Shown here: positions 35,169-43,859 of the stretch, piece by piece
Layout of the letters: the number at the start of each line of letters is the position of its first letter
Position numbering within the stretch: position 1 is the first letter of the stretch
Source of the DNA: CALBPI01 sp045110335
Lineage (GTDB): Bacteria; Pseudomonadota; Gammaproteobacteria; Steroidobacterales; Woeseiaceae
NCBI GenBank assembly: GCA_045110335.1
Contig: JBGCGB010000010.1
Span: forward strand, 1-64,000
DNA length: 64,000 nt
Direction: 5' to 3'
Program-made: the position numbers and the translations under genes
The notes under the pieces: generated by a model
Told to the model about the DNA's origin: nothing
The model's database searches: none
What the model saw: only the letters and a program-made list of their open reading frames with translations

Positions 35169-37700
35169 ATGAATGCAATGCGAAAACGGCTAAATTCGAT
35201 GATGGCACGTGTGCTGCGTCTTTGGGTAAAGCCCGAAGTCTCATCGGATGAGCAAGTCGCTGCGGTGCGGCAATTGCATGCGGATCCATCAGTGCGCGTC
35301 TGCTATGTGTTGGAGACCGGCGGTATTGCTGATTTGTTGACGCTTGAATCAGTGACACAAGCGCTCGACTTGCCATCGCCAAACGCAGACTTCGATTTCG
35401 CCGGCCGAGATCTTGGCCGCAGCGTGGTGGTGTTGCGACGACTGAAGGGCTGGGTATTCCGGCATAGGAGTACGCGGCAATCCGCACGGCTTAAACTGTT
35501 GGTGTCGGCGGCAACTGAAGCGCGTGACGCCTCGTCTGCAACAGTGGATGCTTTGCCGGTTTATCTGGTGCCAATCGGCATCTACTGGGGCAGGTCCCCG
35601 GGTAAAGCACGATCCTGGTTCACGCTGCTGTTTTCGGAAGATTGGGAAGTTGCCGGTAGAACCCGGAAGTTTCTGACGACGCTGATCCACGGTCGTCATA
35701 CGCTGCTGCAAATTTCAGAGCCGATGCAGTTGTCGCCGATTCTGAGTGAAAATTTGGATGCAGAACGTTCTTTCAGAAAAGCGTCGCGGGTACTGCGGGT
35801 GCATTTCCGTATGCGCCGTGAGGCCACGGTTGGCCCCGATCTATCGCACCGTCGAACGCTAATCGCAGAGGTGCTGCGCGATGCGCCGGTTCGCGCTTTA
35901 GTGACCAATGAGGGAGAGGTAGGATCTCGTGCACGCGCTAAAGCTGAGAAGAAAGCCAAGAAGTATGCATTGGAGATAGCGGCCGATTTGTCGTATCCCA
36001 CCGTCCGGGTTTTGGAGCGATTTTTGTCATGGCTCTGGACACGAATTTACGACGGTATCGAACTCAATGGTATTGATCGGCTCAAAAAGGCGGCAGAGGG
36101 TAGTGAGCTCGTTTACGTACCATGTCATCGTAGCCACTTTGATTATCTGCTGCTGTCGTATGTTTTGTATAAACAAGGATTGTCGCTGCCCTATGTTGCC
36201 GCCGGCATTAACCTCAATTTGCCAGTTGCTGGATCTATTCTGCGACGCGGGGGCGCTTTTTTCTTGCGTCGAACCTTCAGTGGCAATCGGCTATACGCTG
36301 CGGTGTTTCATTCTTACTTGAAAGCCCTGCAATCGCGTGGCTACCCGCTGGAGTATTTCATAGAGGGTGGTCGAAGTCGCACTGGCAGATTGTTGTCGCC
36401 GAAAGTCGGCATGCTCAACATGACCGTGCGCGCCTTTGTTCAAGATGCGCGGCGCCCCGTTTTGTTTGTGCCTGTTTACTTTGGCTATGAAAAACTGATC
36501 GAAGGGACGGCGTTCATCGGCGAGTTACGCGGCCAGGAAAAGAGCAAAGAATCGCTGGGCGGTCTTTTTCGTTCGCTGAAAGCGCTGCGGGAACAGTTCG
36601 GCAAGGTATATGTCAATGTCGGTGATCCTATTGATCTTGCCAAACTGCTGGACGAGCGAGCGCCACAATGGCGTGACGCAGGCGACGATCCGAAACCCGA
36701 CTGGTTACCTGCAGTGTCTGACGCCTTGGGTTGGCAGATTCTTGAAAATATCAACTCCGCCGCTGCTGTAACGCCCGTCAGTCTGCTGGCATTGGCTTTG
36801 CTTGGTACGCAACGCCAGTCGATGGCCGAGTCGGATCTGGTTCGTCAGCTGACGCTGTATAAGGCGCTCTATGCGGAGACCCCTTATGACGACAACGTCA
36901 CCCTGCCTGAGCTGGACGCCAATGGCATCATCGCGCACGGATTGCGGCTGGGTGTGATCGAGATTGAAGACCATCGCCTCGGCAGAATTGTGCATTTGCC
37001 GGATCGACAGGCTTTGCTGTTGACCTACTTCAGAAACAACATTCTGCACCTAACCGCTTTGCATTCTTTGGTTGCAGCCAATTACATCCACGGCAAAGTG
37101 CTAGCCGAAGATGAGCTGCACCGGTTAATTCGACTCACTGCGCCGTACATCCGCGCCGAACTGCGTCTTCGTTGGTCTGTTGATGATCTCGAGCGCGTCG
37201 TCGCTATTGTCATTGAGGCCATGTGTGCGCACGGTCTACTGGAACGTGACGGGAATCTGTTGCGGCGTCCGCCGGCAGGTTCGGCCTTGGCTTTCTCGCT
37301 CGGTCAGATGGGCCAGTCTGTCGTACCGGTTTTGCAGCGCTATTACATGACCATCGCACTGTTGAACAAGCATGGCTCGGGCACTTTGTCACAGTCACAA
37401 TTGGAAGAAATCTGTCAGTTGTGTGCGGAACGGTTATCTATTCTTTACGGCATGCGCTCGCCGGACTTTTTCGATCGACGGCTCTTTCGTACATTCTTGG
37501 GCACGCTGCGCGAGACGGGCGTGATTTCTGTCGATGAGCATAAAAACCTGACATTCTCGCTGGCGTTCGAAACGATAGAAAATGATGCACGTCTCGTTCT
37601 CGGTGAGCCCCTGCGACACAGTATCCTGACGATTACAGAGGTCACGCGCGCAGAAAAGGTCACCGAAACAGATCGCAAGCGCGCGGAGGGGCAGGTATGA
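35169..37700 (+). CDS. plsB: glycerol-3-phosphate 1-O-acyltransferase
   Basis: An 843-residue PlsB, which acylates glycerol 3-phosphate with acyl-ACP or acyl-CoA in the first step of phospholipid synthesis at the inner membrane. The catalytic HX4D motif is PCHRSHFDYLLLSY (His320, Asp325). Later acyltransferase blocks are GAFFLRRTF, EYFIEGGRSRTGRLLSPK and VPVYFGYEKL. The length is close to the E. coli protein. The stop overlaps the trhO start by four bases, linking phospholipid entry to a tRNA-modification gene on one transcript. Confidence 0.95.
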   Translation: MNAMRKRLNSMMARVLRLWVKPEVSSDEQVAAVRQLHADPSVRVCYVLETGGIADLLTLESVTQALDLPSPNADFDFAGRDLGRSVVVLRRLKGWVFRHRSTRQSARLKLLVSAATEARDASSATVDALPVYLVPIGIYWGRSPGKARSWFTLLFSEDWEVAGRTRKFLTTLIHGRHTLLQISEPMQLSPILSENLDAERSFRKASRVLRVHFRMRREATVGPDLSHRRTLIAEVLRDAPVRALVTNEGEVGSRARAKAEKKAKKYALEIAADLSYPTVRVLERFLSWLWTRIYDGIELNGIDRLKKAAEGSELVYVPCHRSHFDYLLLSYVLYKQGLSLPYVAAGINLNLPVAGSILRRGGAFFLRRTFSGNRLYAAVFHSYLKALQSRGYPLEYFIEGGRSRTGRLLSPKVGMLNMTVRAFVQDARRPVLFVPVYFGYEKLIEGTAFIGELRGQEKSKESLGGLFRSLKALREQFGKVYVNVGDPIDLAKLLDERAPQWRDAGDDPKPDWLPAVSDALGWQILENINSAAAVTPVSLLALALLGTQRQSMAESDLVRQLTLYKALYAETPYDDNVTLPELDANGIIAHGLRLGVIEIEDHRLGRIVHLPDRQALLLTYFRNNILHLTALHSLVAANYIHGKVLAEDELHRLIRLTAPYIRAELRLRWSVDDLERVVAIVIEAMCAHGLLERDGNLLRRPPAGSALAFSLGQMGQSVVPVLQRYYMTIALLNKHGSGTLSQSQLEEICQLCAERLSILYGMRSPDFFDRRLFRTFLGTLRETGVISVDEHKNLTFSLAFETIENDARLVLGEPLRHSILTITEVTRAEKVTETDRKRAEGQV

Positions 37701-38647
37701 CCACGTCGGTGCAGGTTGTTTCGTTTTATCGATTTACGACGGTTAGCGATGTACAGGCGCTTGGTGAATCGGTTCGTCGCGAGGCTGATGCCCGAAGTCT
37801 CCTTGGGACAGCAATTATCGCGAAAGAAGGTCTGAACGCGACGTTCTCCGGCGAAAAGCTTGACCTCGATAGTCTTCTTGATTGGTTACGGGAACAGCCT
37901 GGCTTTGAAGGCATTGATGGTCGTTGGTCATTGACAGACGCGCCGCCATTTCGTCGATTGCGAATCAAGTATCGGGACGAGATTGTTTCCATGGGCCACG
38001 CCGAAGTGAATCCGGCGAATGGTCAGGGCCTTCATGTTGGTGCCGAGGATTGGAACCAACTGATCGATGATCCGGAGACGCTAGTTATCGACACCCGCAA
38101 CCTTTATGAAATCGAGATAGGTACATTTGATCGTGCAGTCAATCCCGAGACGCGTAATTTCCGTGAGTTCTCGGACTACATCGACAACGAACTGGCTGAC
38201 GACCCCGACCGACCGATCGCGATGTTCTGCACGGGCGGGATTCGTTGTGAGAAGGCGACTGCCGTCATGCGCGACAAGGGATTTAGTCAGCTCTATCAAC
38301 TACGCGGCGGAGTGCTCGGTTATCTTGATGAGATTGCCGGTGACCAAGCGCTCGAAAGTCGATGGCAGGGTGAGTGCTTTGTTTTTGACTCGCGAGTTGC
38401 GGTGGATGATACGTTGTCACCCGGTGGCTATGTGCAATGCCATGGATGTCGGCGTGCTTTGTCGGATACTGACTTGGCCCATGACGACTATGAGCCGGGT
38501 ATTTGTTGTGCGAAATGTGTCGGTCAATTGACCGAAGTGCAGCGGCGCCAATTTTTAGAACGACGCAATCAGGTTGCGTTAGCAGAAGCACGTGGCGAGA
38601 CGCATATCGGAGCGGTCTATCCAGCGAAAGACGAATTCAGGCGTTGA
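37697..38647 (+). CDS. trhO: tRNA uridine hydroxylase TrhO (YceA), rhodanese family
   Basis: A 316-residue protein with an N-terminal acylphosphatase-like domain (IIAKEGLNATFSGE), a rhodanese domain with active-site cysteine Cys178 in FCTGGIRCEKA, and a C-terminal cysteine cluster (CHGCRRALSDTD, then CCAKCV). TrhO-type proteins make 5-hydroxyuridine at tRNA wobble position 34 using oxygen. It is coupled to plsB by ATGA. The end overlaps the convergent YdcH-family gene by 11 bases. Confidence 0.93.
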   Translation: MTTSVQVVSFYRFTTVSDVQALGESVRREADARSLLGTAIIAKEGLNATFSGEKLDLDSLLDWLREQPGFEGIDGRWSLTDAPPFRRLRIKYRDEIVSMGHAEVNPANGQGLHVGAEDWNQLIDDPETLVIDTRNLYEIEIGTFDRAVNPETRNFREFSDYIDNELADDPDRPIAMFCTGGIRCEKATAVMRDKGFSQLYQLRGGVLGYLDEIAGDQALESRWQGECFVFDSRVAVDDTLSPGGYVQCHGCRRALSDTDLAHDDYEPGICCAKCVGQLTEVQRRQFLERRNQVALAEARGETHIGAVYPAKDEFRR

Positions 38648-38864
38648 GGTCGGGAATGATGTCGGATTCGAGACGCGTGATGGCGTCTTTCAAGTGAAGC
38701 TTTTCTTTTTTCAGGCGACGTAGCCGAATTTGATCCATGGCGATGTCATCGACGAGATTGTCGATCAAATCGTTGAGATCACGGTGCATGACGCGCAGCT
38801 CCTTCAGTTTGGACAATGTGTCCATACCCTCGGTCGCTAATATTTCGGTGATTTTTTCGTCCAT
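38637..38864 (-). CDS. YdcH family (DUF465) small protein
   Basis: A 75-residue helical protein. The conserved second helix of DUF465, RRLKKEKLHLKDAITRLE, is clear. The first helix KLKELRVMHRDLNDLIDNL pairs with it as a helical hairpin. Function is not established for the family. ATG 38864 was chosen; an in-frame GTG at 38900 would add 12 residues and overlap the cysQ stop. It is downstream of cysQ and may share its transcript. Confidence 0.82.
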   Translation of the reverse strand: MDEKITEILATEGMDTLSKLKELRVMHRDLNDLIDNLVDDIAMDQIRLRRLKKEKLHLKDAITRLESDIIPDLNA

Positions 38865-38884
38865 AGCAGCGTTATCGGCTCCCG

Positions 38885-39670
38885 TTAGATGTCCAGCCAC
38901 CGCGTATGAACGCCACCGGATACTACAAAATCAGGATTTAGCATATCCGGTTTCGTATTGTATGCAAGTCGATGTCCGTCCCAGGTGGTCACCTGGCCAC
39001 CGGCGCCTTCAACAACGGCCTGTGCGGCAGCGGTATCCCATTCGGAAGTTGGCCCGAATCGCGGATAAACATCTGCTTGCGCTTCCGCGACGGCGCAAAA
39101 CTTTAGGGAACTGCCTGTGCGGGTGACCGAATAGTCGCCGAGTCGTTCGAGCCATGCCTCAGTTTTCGGCGTACCATGCGAACGGCTGGTGACGACACGA
39201 GGCGAGCTAACGCCGTCGCTAACCCGAATCGGATGGTGCTCCGAGCCAGGATGAGCGCGGAAAGCGCCGTACGCGATTCCGCCCCAATACGTGATGCCGG
39301 TGACGGGAACATGGACGACGCCGATCACCGGAAACCCGGCTTCGATGAGGGCGATGTTGACCGTGAACTCACCATTCCTGTTTACAAATTCTTTGGTGCC
39401 GTCGAGCGGATCGATCAGCCAATACTTGTGCCACTGCTGACGTTCCTCGAACGAAGGTAGCGCCGTTTCTTCGCTAATCATCGGGATACGGCTGTCATGG
39501 GTGCTTAGACCTTCCCGAATGATCTTATCCGCCTGCATGTCCGCTTGCGTTAGCGGGCTTGCGTCCCGTTTCGAGATGACGTCGAAATCGCTTTCATAAA
39601 CACGCATGATCGCTTTGCCAGCACGCTCGGCCAGTTTACAAACAACGTCAATGTCCGATTCGATATCCAT
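38885..39670 (-). CDS. cysQ: 3'(2'),5'-bisphosphate nucleotidase
   Basis: A 261-residue member of the inositol-monophosphatase fold. The metal site is built from the Glu in MISEE, the WLIDPLDGTKEFVNRNGEF motif and the late SEWDTAAAQAVVEGAGG. The WLIDPLDGTKEF form is characteristic of CysQ, which removes 3'-phosphoadenosine 5'-phosphate left from sulfate activation. ATG 39670 was chosen because it begins the conserved region; upstream in-frame starts exist at 39709 (ATG) and 39727 (TTG), none with a strong ribosome-binding site. Confidence 0.92.
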   Translation of the reverse strand: MDIESDIDVVCKLAERAGKAIMRVYESDFDVISKRDASPLTQADMQADKIIREGLSTHDSRIPMISEETALPSFEERQQWHKYWLIDPLDGTKEFVNRNGEFTVNIALIEAGFPVIGVVHVPVTGITYWGGIAYGAFRAHPGSEHHPIRVSDGVSSPRVVTSRSHGTPKTEAWLERLGDYSVTRTGSSLKFCAVAEAQADVYPRFGPTSEWDTAAAQAVVEGAGGQVTTWDGHRLAYNTKPDMLNPDFVVSGGVHTRWLDI

Positions 39671-39752
39671 GGCATAACTCGCGTATGATGCGTCCGCAAC
39701 AGCCCTCATGGTAACAACCGAGAGCAATCAGGAATAGCGCGGAGAGATGTTG

Positions 39753-40409
39753 ATGAATGATCTGTTGGCCCGGCACAAGACGCTGTTGCTGGATATGGAT
39801 GGGACTTTGCTTGATCTCGCTTATGACAACCATTTTTGGTTACAGACCATGCCGGCCGCGTATGCAGAGGCGCAGTCGGTCTCTATGGATATTGCCCGCG
39901 ACAAAATTCTATCGATGATCGAAGCCGAGCGCGGGACGCTGAATTGGTACTGTCTTGATTTTTGGAGTGATGCTTTGTCGCTCGATGTGCTTGCATTGAA
40001 ATCGACCTGTGAGGAGCCCATCCAGTTCTTAGCTGGTGCACCGGAGTTTTTGAAACGCGCTCGCTCGGCTGGTCATGAGTTGATCATTGTCACCAACTCC
40101 AGTCCGGAGCTATTGAAGCTAAAAGATCAGGTGACTCAGGTTACGGATCTGGTGGACGCTGCGTACAGCTCCGGCGAGTTTGAGGCACCCAAGGAGTCGC
40201 CCATTTTTTGGGAGCGTTTCGCAGCGAGGTCCGGTATCAGAAAGGAAGCTTGCTTGCTCGTTGACGATAGTCCTTCCGTGCTACAAGCGGGCGTAGACTT
40301 TGGTCTCGGTGGGGTCATCGGAATTAATCATCCGGATTCCAAGCGTGCACCTAATGCGTTGACGGACTGGCCATCCGTCGACGGTGTGAAAGACTTGTTG
40401 CTTGCCTAG
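39753..40409 (+). CDS. yrfG: GMP/IMP nucleotidase YrfG-type HAD hydrolase
   Basis: A 218-residue HAD hydrolase. Motif I is LLLDMDGTLLDLAYDNHFW, motif II IIVTNSSPELL, motif III the Lys in EAPKESPIFW, motif IV LLVDDSPSVLQAG. The DLAYDNHFW ending of motif I is specific to the YrfG group, which dephosphorylates purine mononucleotides. ATG 39753 is eight bases after GGAGAG; ATG 39747 in frame is too close. It is divergent from cysQ and convergent with rhlB, overlapping it by four bases. Confidence 0.88.
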   Translation: MNDLLARHKTLLLDMDGTLLDLAYDNHFWLQTMPAAYAEAQSVSMDIARDKILSMIEAERGTLNWYCLDFWSDALSLDVLALKSTCEEPIQFLAGAPEFLKRARSAGHELIIVTNSSPELLKLKDQVTQVTDLVDAAYSSGEFEAPKESPIFWERFAARSGIRKEACLLVDDSPSVLQAGVDFGLGGVIGINHPDSKRAPNALTDWPSVDGVKDLLLA

Positions 40410-41704
40410 CCTTTGTTGGGCGGGCGGCGTCGGCGTTTTTGACCTTGTCCTTGTGACCGGGGTCCACGGTCATTGTTGTGACGGCGGGGACCGCCCGATG
40501 GTTTGCGCGGGCGACGCGGAGGACGTTTGATCTCCGGCAATGCTTCGTGATCAAAGCTTGCCACCGGAATACGGAAGCCAATGTAAGTTTCGATGTCGGG
40601 CAGTGACATGACGTACTGCTCACAACCGAAACTCACCGCAACGCCTGATGCACCGGCACGCGCGGTTCTACCGATGCGATGAACATAGTCTTCGCGATCT
40701 TGCGGAAGATCATAGTTGAAGACGTGCGTCACATCATCGATATGCAGTCCGCGAGAGGCGACATCGGTACCAATCAACACATTGAGCTCGCCGTCTTGAA
40801 AAGCTTTCAGCATGCGCTGACGTTTTTTCTGTGGCACATCGCCAGAGATAGCGCGAGCAACAATATCATTGGCGTTGAGCGTGTCTTCCAGGCGTTCTGC
40901 TTCGCGTTTGGTATTGACGAAGACCATCGTGCGTTCAATATCCAGCTCGCGCATTAGTTGGATCAACAGCGGAATTTTTTCTTCATTCGACGGGTAATAA
41001 ATACTTTGCTCAACCCGGTCTGCGGTGACTTTCTCGGGTTCGATGCGGATGAGCTCCGGATCGTTCATGTGTTCGGCGGCAAGTTCCATCACACGGTAAG
41101 AGAGTGTCGCAGAGAACAACAGGTTGAGTCGTTCGCCAGCCGGCGGCAAGCGGCGTAGCAAGAACCGGATGTCTTTGATGAAGCCGAGATCAAACATGCG
41201 ATCGGCCTCATCGAGAACGAGTGCTTGCGCGTGGTTCATATGGAACACGCGCTGTTTGAAGTAATCGATGATACGACCGGGTGTACCGATCAGGATATCG
41301 ACACCGGATTCAATGACATTGCGCTGTTTGTCGTAATCGGTGCCGCCATAGGCCAATCCGATCTTCAAGCCGGTATGTTTGCCAAGTTGCTTCGCGTCAT
41401 CGGCAATTTGTACCGCAAGCTCGCGCGTTGGTGCCAAAACCAGTGCGCGAATGCCGCCCGATTGCACGTCGTCTGCAAGCGGTGTTCTTAACAAGTGACT
41501 ATAGAGTGCAATGAGAAATGCGGCGGTCTTGCCGGTACCGGTTTGCGCCTGTCCCGCAACGTCAGCGCCTTTCAGTGCGGTCGGTAACGTTTGTGCCTGA
41601 ATGGGCGTTGCGTGTTTAAAACCAGCGTCGCGGATGCCTTCATGAAGGGAGTCCGGTAAGTCTAGTTTGGCAAACTCAAGGTCTGATAGATGTTCTGCTG
41701 ACAT
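40406..41704 (-). CDS. rhlB: ATP-dependent RNA helicase RhlB
   Basis: A 432-residue DEAD-box helicase. Motifs in order are the Q motif HATPIQAQTLP, AQTGTGKTAAF, PTRELA, GTPGRI, VLDEADRM, SATL, and HRIGRTARAG. A basic Arg/Gly/Pro-rich tail (RRPRKPSGGPRRHNNDRGP) follows, which in RhlB binds RNA and RNase E. RhlB works in the RNA degradosome. Its position, divergent from trxA-rho, is the usual gammaproteobacterial arrangement and favours RhlB over other DEAD-box paralogues. Confidence 0.93.
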   Translation of the reverse strand: MSAEHLSDLEFAKLDLPDSLHEGIRDAGFKHATPIQAQTLPTALKGADVAGQAQTGTGKTAAFLIALYSHLLRTPLADDVQSGGIRALVLAPTRELAVQIADDAKQLGKHTGLKIGLAYGGTDYDKQRNVIESGVDILIGTPGRIIDYFKQRVFHMNHAQALVLDEADRMFDLGFIKDIRFLLRRLPPAGERLNLLFSATLSYRVMELAAEHMNDPELIRIEPEKVTADRVEQSIYYPSNEEKIPLLIQLMRELDIERTMVFVNTKREAERLEDTLNANDIVARAISGDVPQKKRQRMLKAFQDGELNVLIGTDVASRGLHIDDVTHVFNYDLPQDREDYVHRIGRTARAGASGVAVSFGCEQYVMSLPDIETYIGFRIPVASFDHEALPEIKRPPRRPRKPSGGPRRHNNDRGPRSQGQGQKRRRRPPNKG

Positions 41705-41903
41705 AGGTTTTGTAGCTTTTTTCCAGTCCGAAGATCGACATTTTGTCGAATATTAGTTTTTTGGGATCGAAACACTTGCAAAATGTCGCGCGACGATGTG
41801 AAATTAGACCAACAAAGCGCAACAGCCGTTGCCAAATCAATCATAAAGATCTAAATAACATGCCCGCGTCTTCTTCTGTCTTGGGGTGACAGGCAAGACG
41901 ATC

Positions 41904-41939
41904 AAGTGGGCGCATAGTGCCTGAAGTGGCGCGCATAGT
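41904..41939. repeat. tandem near-repeat upstream of trxA
   Basis: AAGTGGGCGCATAGT (41904-41918) recurs as AAGTGGCGCGCATAGT (41924-41939), starting 20 bases apart, about two helical turns. It lies 110-145 bases before the trxA start and could be a paired binding site for a regulator. Confidence 0.45.
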
Positions 41940-41963
41940 CACTAAAATGCTGCATTTGTAAGC

Positions 41964-41980
41964 GTATCTACAGTAGATAC
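41964..41980. promoter_or_regulatory. 17-base palindrome upstream of trxA
   Basis: Perfect eight-base arms GTATCTAC (41964-41971) and GTAGATAC (41973-41980) flank one central A. It sits 69 bases before the trxA start and 25 bases after the tandem repeat. Its form is that of an operator for a dimeric regulator; which one is unknown. Confidence 0.45.
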
Positions 41981-42048
41981 TGCCGCGGCAACTATCCCAG
42001 AACACCTTTTCTAATGTTTCAATTTAACTCTTAATCAGGGGAAATCCG

Positions 42049-42375
42049 TTGAGCGACAAAATTTTGCAAACCAGTGATGCCAGCTTTGCCGAGGACGTTT
42101 TACAATCGGACGTGCCGGTGCTTCTCGATTTTTGGGCGGAATGGTGCGGACCCTGCAAGATGATTGCGCCATTGTTGGATCTCGCGGCTGATGAATATGA
42201 AGGCCGCCTCAAGATCGTCAAAATCAACATTGATGAAAACCCAAACACGCCACCTAAATATGGCATTCGTAGTATCCCGACCCTGATGGTTTTCAAAGGT
42301 GGTCAGGTACAAGCACAGAAGCTCGGCGCTGTCTCCAAAGCAGCACTATCCGAGTTCATTGACGGCAATTTGTGA
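42049..42375 (+). CDS. trxA: thioredoxin 1
   Basis: A 108-residue thioredoxin with active site FWAEWCGPCK (Cys33 and Cys36) and the cis-proline strand SIPTLMVFK. It reduces cytoplasmic disulfides with NADPH through thioredoxin reductase. The start is TTG 42049, supported by AGGGG about seven bases upstream; no in-frame ATG precedes the conserved sequence. The stop overlaps a GTG start for rho. The trxA-rho order is conserved in Gammaproteobacteria. Confidence 0.97.
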   Translation: MSDKILQTSDASFAEDVLQSDVPVLLDFWAEWCGPCKMIAPLLDLAADEYEGRLKIVKINIDENPNTPPKYGIRSIPTLMVFKGGQVQAQKLGAVSKAALSEFIDGNL

Positions 42376-43829
42376 GAAATTCGTTGAGCAATACACCAAC
42401 ACAACAGCAACCTTCCCAGAATAATCGTTCGCGCTCTCAGCAGCCGCGTAACAACAAGAAAAAATCACGTCGTAAGCCGTCGCGGAAGCGGATGCATAGC
42501 GATTTGCCCATTGATGATGGCGGCGGCCTAGAGATTATCCCGCCGGAAGAATTTGAGCTTAGCAAGGACGCGATGAACCTGACTGAGCTCAAGACTCGCC
42601 CGGCAGCAAAGCTGGTTGAGCTTGGTGAATCGATGGGGCTTGAGCATCTTGCACGTTCTCGCAAGCAGGATATTATTTTTGCGGTGCTCAAAGCACATGC
42701 GAAGAACGGCGAAGACATTTATGGCGACGGTGTGCTTGAAATCTTGCAGGATGGTTTTGGCTTCTTGCGCGCATCAGACAGCTCCTACATGGCCGGGCCG
42801 GACGATATTTACGTGTCGCCGAGTCAGATCCGTCGTTTCAATTTGCGTACCGGCGATACGGTATCGGGATTGATTCGTCCGCCGAAAGACGGTGAGCGTT
42901 ACTTTGCGTTGCTGAAGGTTGGACAGATCAACTTTGAGCCGCCGGAAAATACCCGCAGTAAAGTTCTGTTTGAGAATCTCACACCGCTGTTCCCGCGTGA
43001 TCGCCTGAAGCTCGAGCAAGGCAACGGCAGTAAAGAGGATCTGACCGCACGTATTATTGATTTGGTTGCTCCGATTGGAAAAGGCCAGCGAGGTCTTATC
43101 GTTTCACCACCGAAAGCCGGTAAAACGATGTTGTTGCAGAACATTGCGTCTGCGATTGTTGCTAATCAGCCCGAATGCGATCTCATCGTATTGTTGATTG
43201 ATGAGCGTCCCGAAGAAGTCACCGAGATGCAACGCACCGTTCGCGGTGAAGTCGTGTCATCGACGTTCGACGAGCCAGCAAGCCGTCACGTTCAGGTTGC
43301 TGAAATGGTCATTGAGAAAGCGAAACGTTTGGTAGAACACAAACGCGACGTGATTATTCTTTTGGACTCTATTACCCGTTTGGCGCGCGCATACAACACG
43401 GTTGTACCGTCTTCGGGCAAAGTCCTGACCGGTGGTGTGGATGCCAATGCATTGCATCGCCCGAAGCGCTTCTTCGGCGCTGCGCGTAATGTGGAAGAGG
43501 GCGGAAGCCTGACCATTTTGGCGACAGCACTGGTTGATACCGGCTCCAAGATGGACGAAGTCATCTACGAAGAGTTTAAAGGCACAGGCAACATGGAGAT
43601 CCATCTGGATCGACGCGTCGCTGAAAAACGGGTTTACCCGGCGATCAATATCAACCGGTCAGGTACGCGTAAGGAAGACCTGTTGACTGATCCGGATGAG
43701 CTTCAGAAAATGTGGGTGTTGCGTAAAGTGCTGCATCCCATGGATGAGCTGGCTGCGGTTGAGTTCTTGCTGAACAAGATGCAAGACACCAAAACCAACT
43801 CGACGTTCTTCGACGCGATGAAACGCTAG
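42372..43829 (+). CDS. rho: transcription termination factor Rho
   Basis: A 485-residue Rho reading from GTG 42372, which overlaps the trxA stop. From residue 68 (MNLTEL) it follows the canonical protein: RNA-binding cold-shock-like domain (DGFGFLRASDSSYMAGPDD), Walker A PPKAGKTMLLQ, Walker B VIILLDSITRLARAYNTV and the Q/R loops (GVDANALHRPKRFFGAARN). The first 67 residues are a Gln/Asn/Arg/Lys-rich, probably disordered extension. ATG 42573 is an alternative start equal to the E. coli start, with AAGGA four bases upstream. Both forms may be made. Confidence 0.95.
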   Translation: MRNSLSNTPTQQQPSQNNRSRSQQPRNNKKKSRRKPSRKRMHSDLPIDDGGGLEIIPPEEFELSKDAMNLTELKTRPAAKLVELGESMGLEHLARSRKQDIIFAVLKAHAKNGEDIYGDGVLEILQDGFGFLRASDSSYMAGPDDIYVSPSQIRRFNLRTGDTVSGLIRPPKDGERYFALLKVGQINFEPPENTRSKVLFENLTPLFPRDRLKLEQGNGSKEDLTARIIDLVAPIGKGQRGLIVSPPKAGKTMLLQNIASAIVANQPECDLIVLLIDERPEEVTEMQRTVRGEVVSSTFDEPASRHVQVAEMVIEKAKRLVEHKRDVIILLDSITRLARAYNTVVPSSGKVLTGGVDANALHRPKRFFGAARNVEEGGSLTILATALVDTGSKMDEVIYEEFKGTGNMEIHLDRRVAEKRVYPAININRSGTRKEDLLTDPDELQKMWVLRKVLHPMDELAAVEFLLNKMQDTKTNSTFFDAMKR

Positions 43830-43859
43830 CCGCTGTAGCGTTGGCGCGATGCGCCACGA

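Larger units (their letters stand above)
41705..42048. other. 344-base divergent regulatory gap between rhlB and trxA-rho
   Basis: No gene is seen here. Besides the repeats listed separately, there is a CGACA-TTT-TGTCG dyad (41736-41748) and a self-complementary GTCGCGCGAC (41785-41794) on the rhlB side. On the trxA side a TCTAAT (42010-42015) could be a -10 element, without a good -35. The gap is long for such a compact window, so it probably holds two promoters and a leader for trxA-rho; rho is autoregulated in other bacteria. Confidence 0.5.

Noticed and set aside
41904..41939. CRISPR-like repeat
   Set aside because: Only two imperfect copies with no spacer structure and no cas genes.
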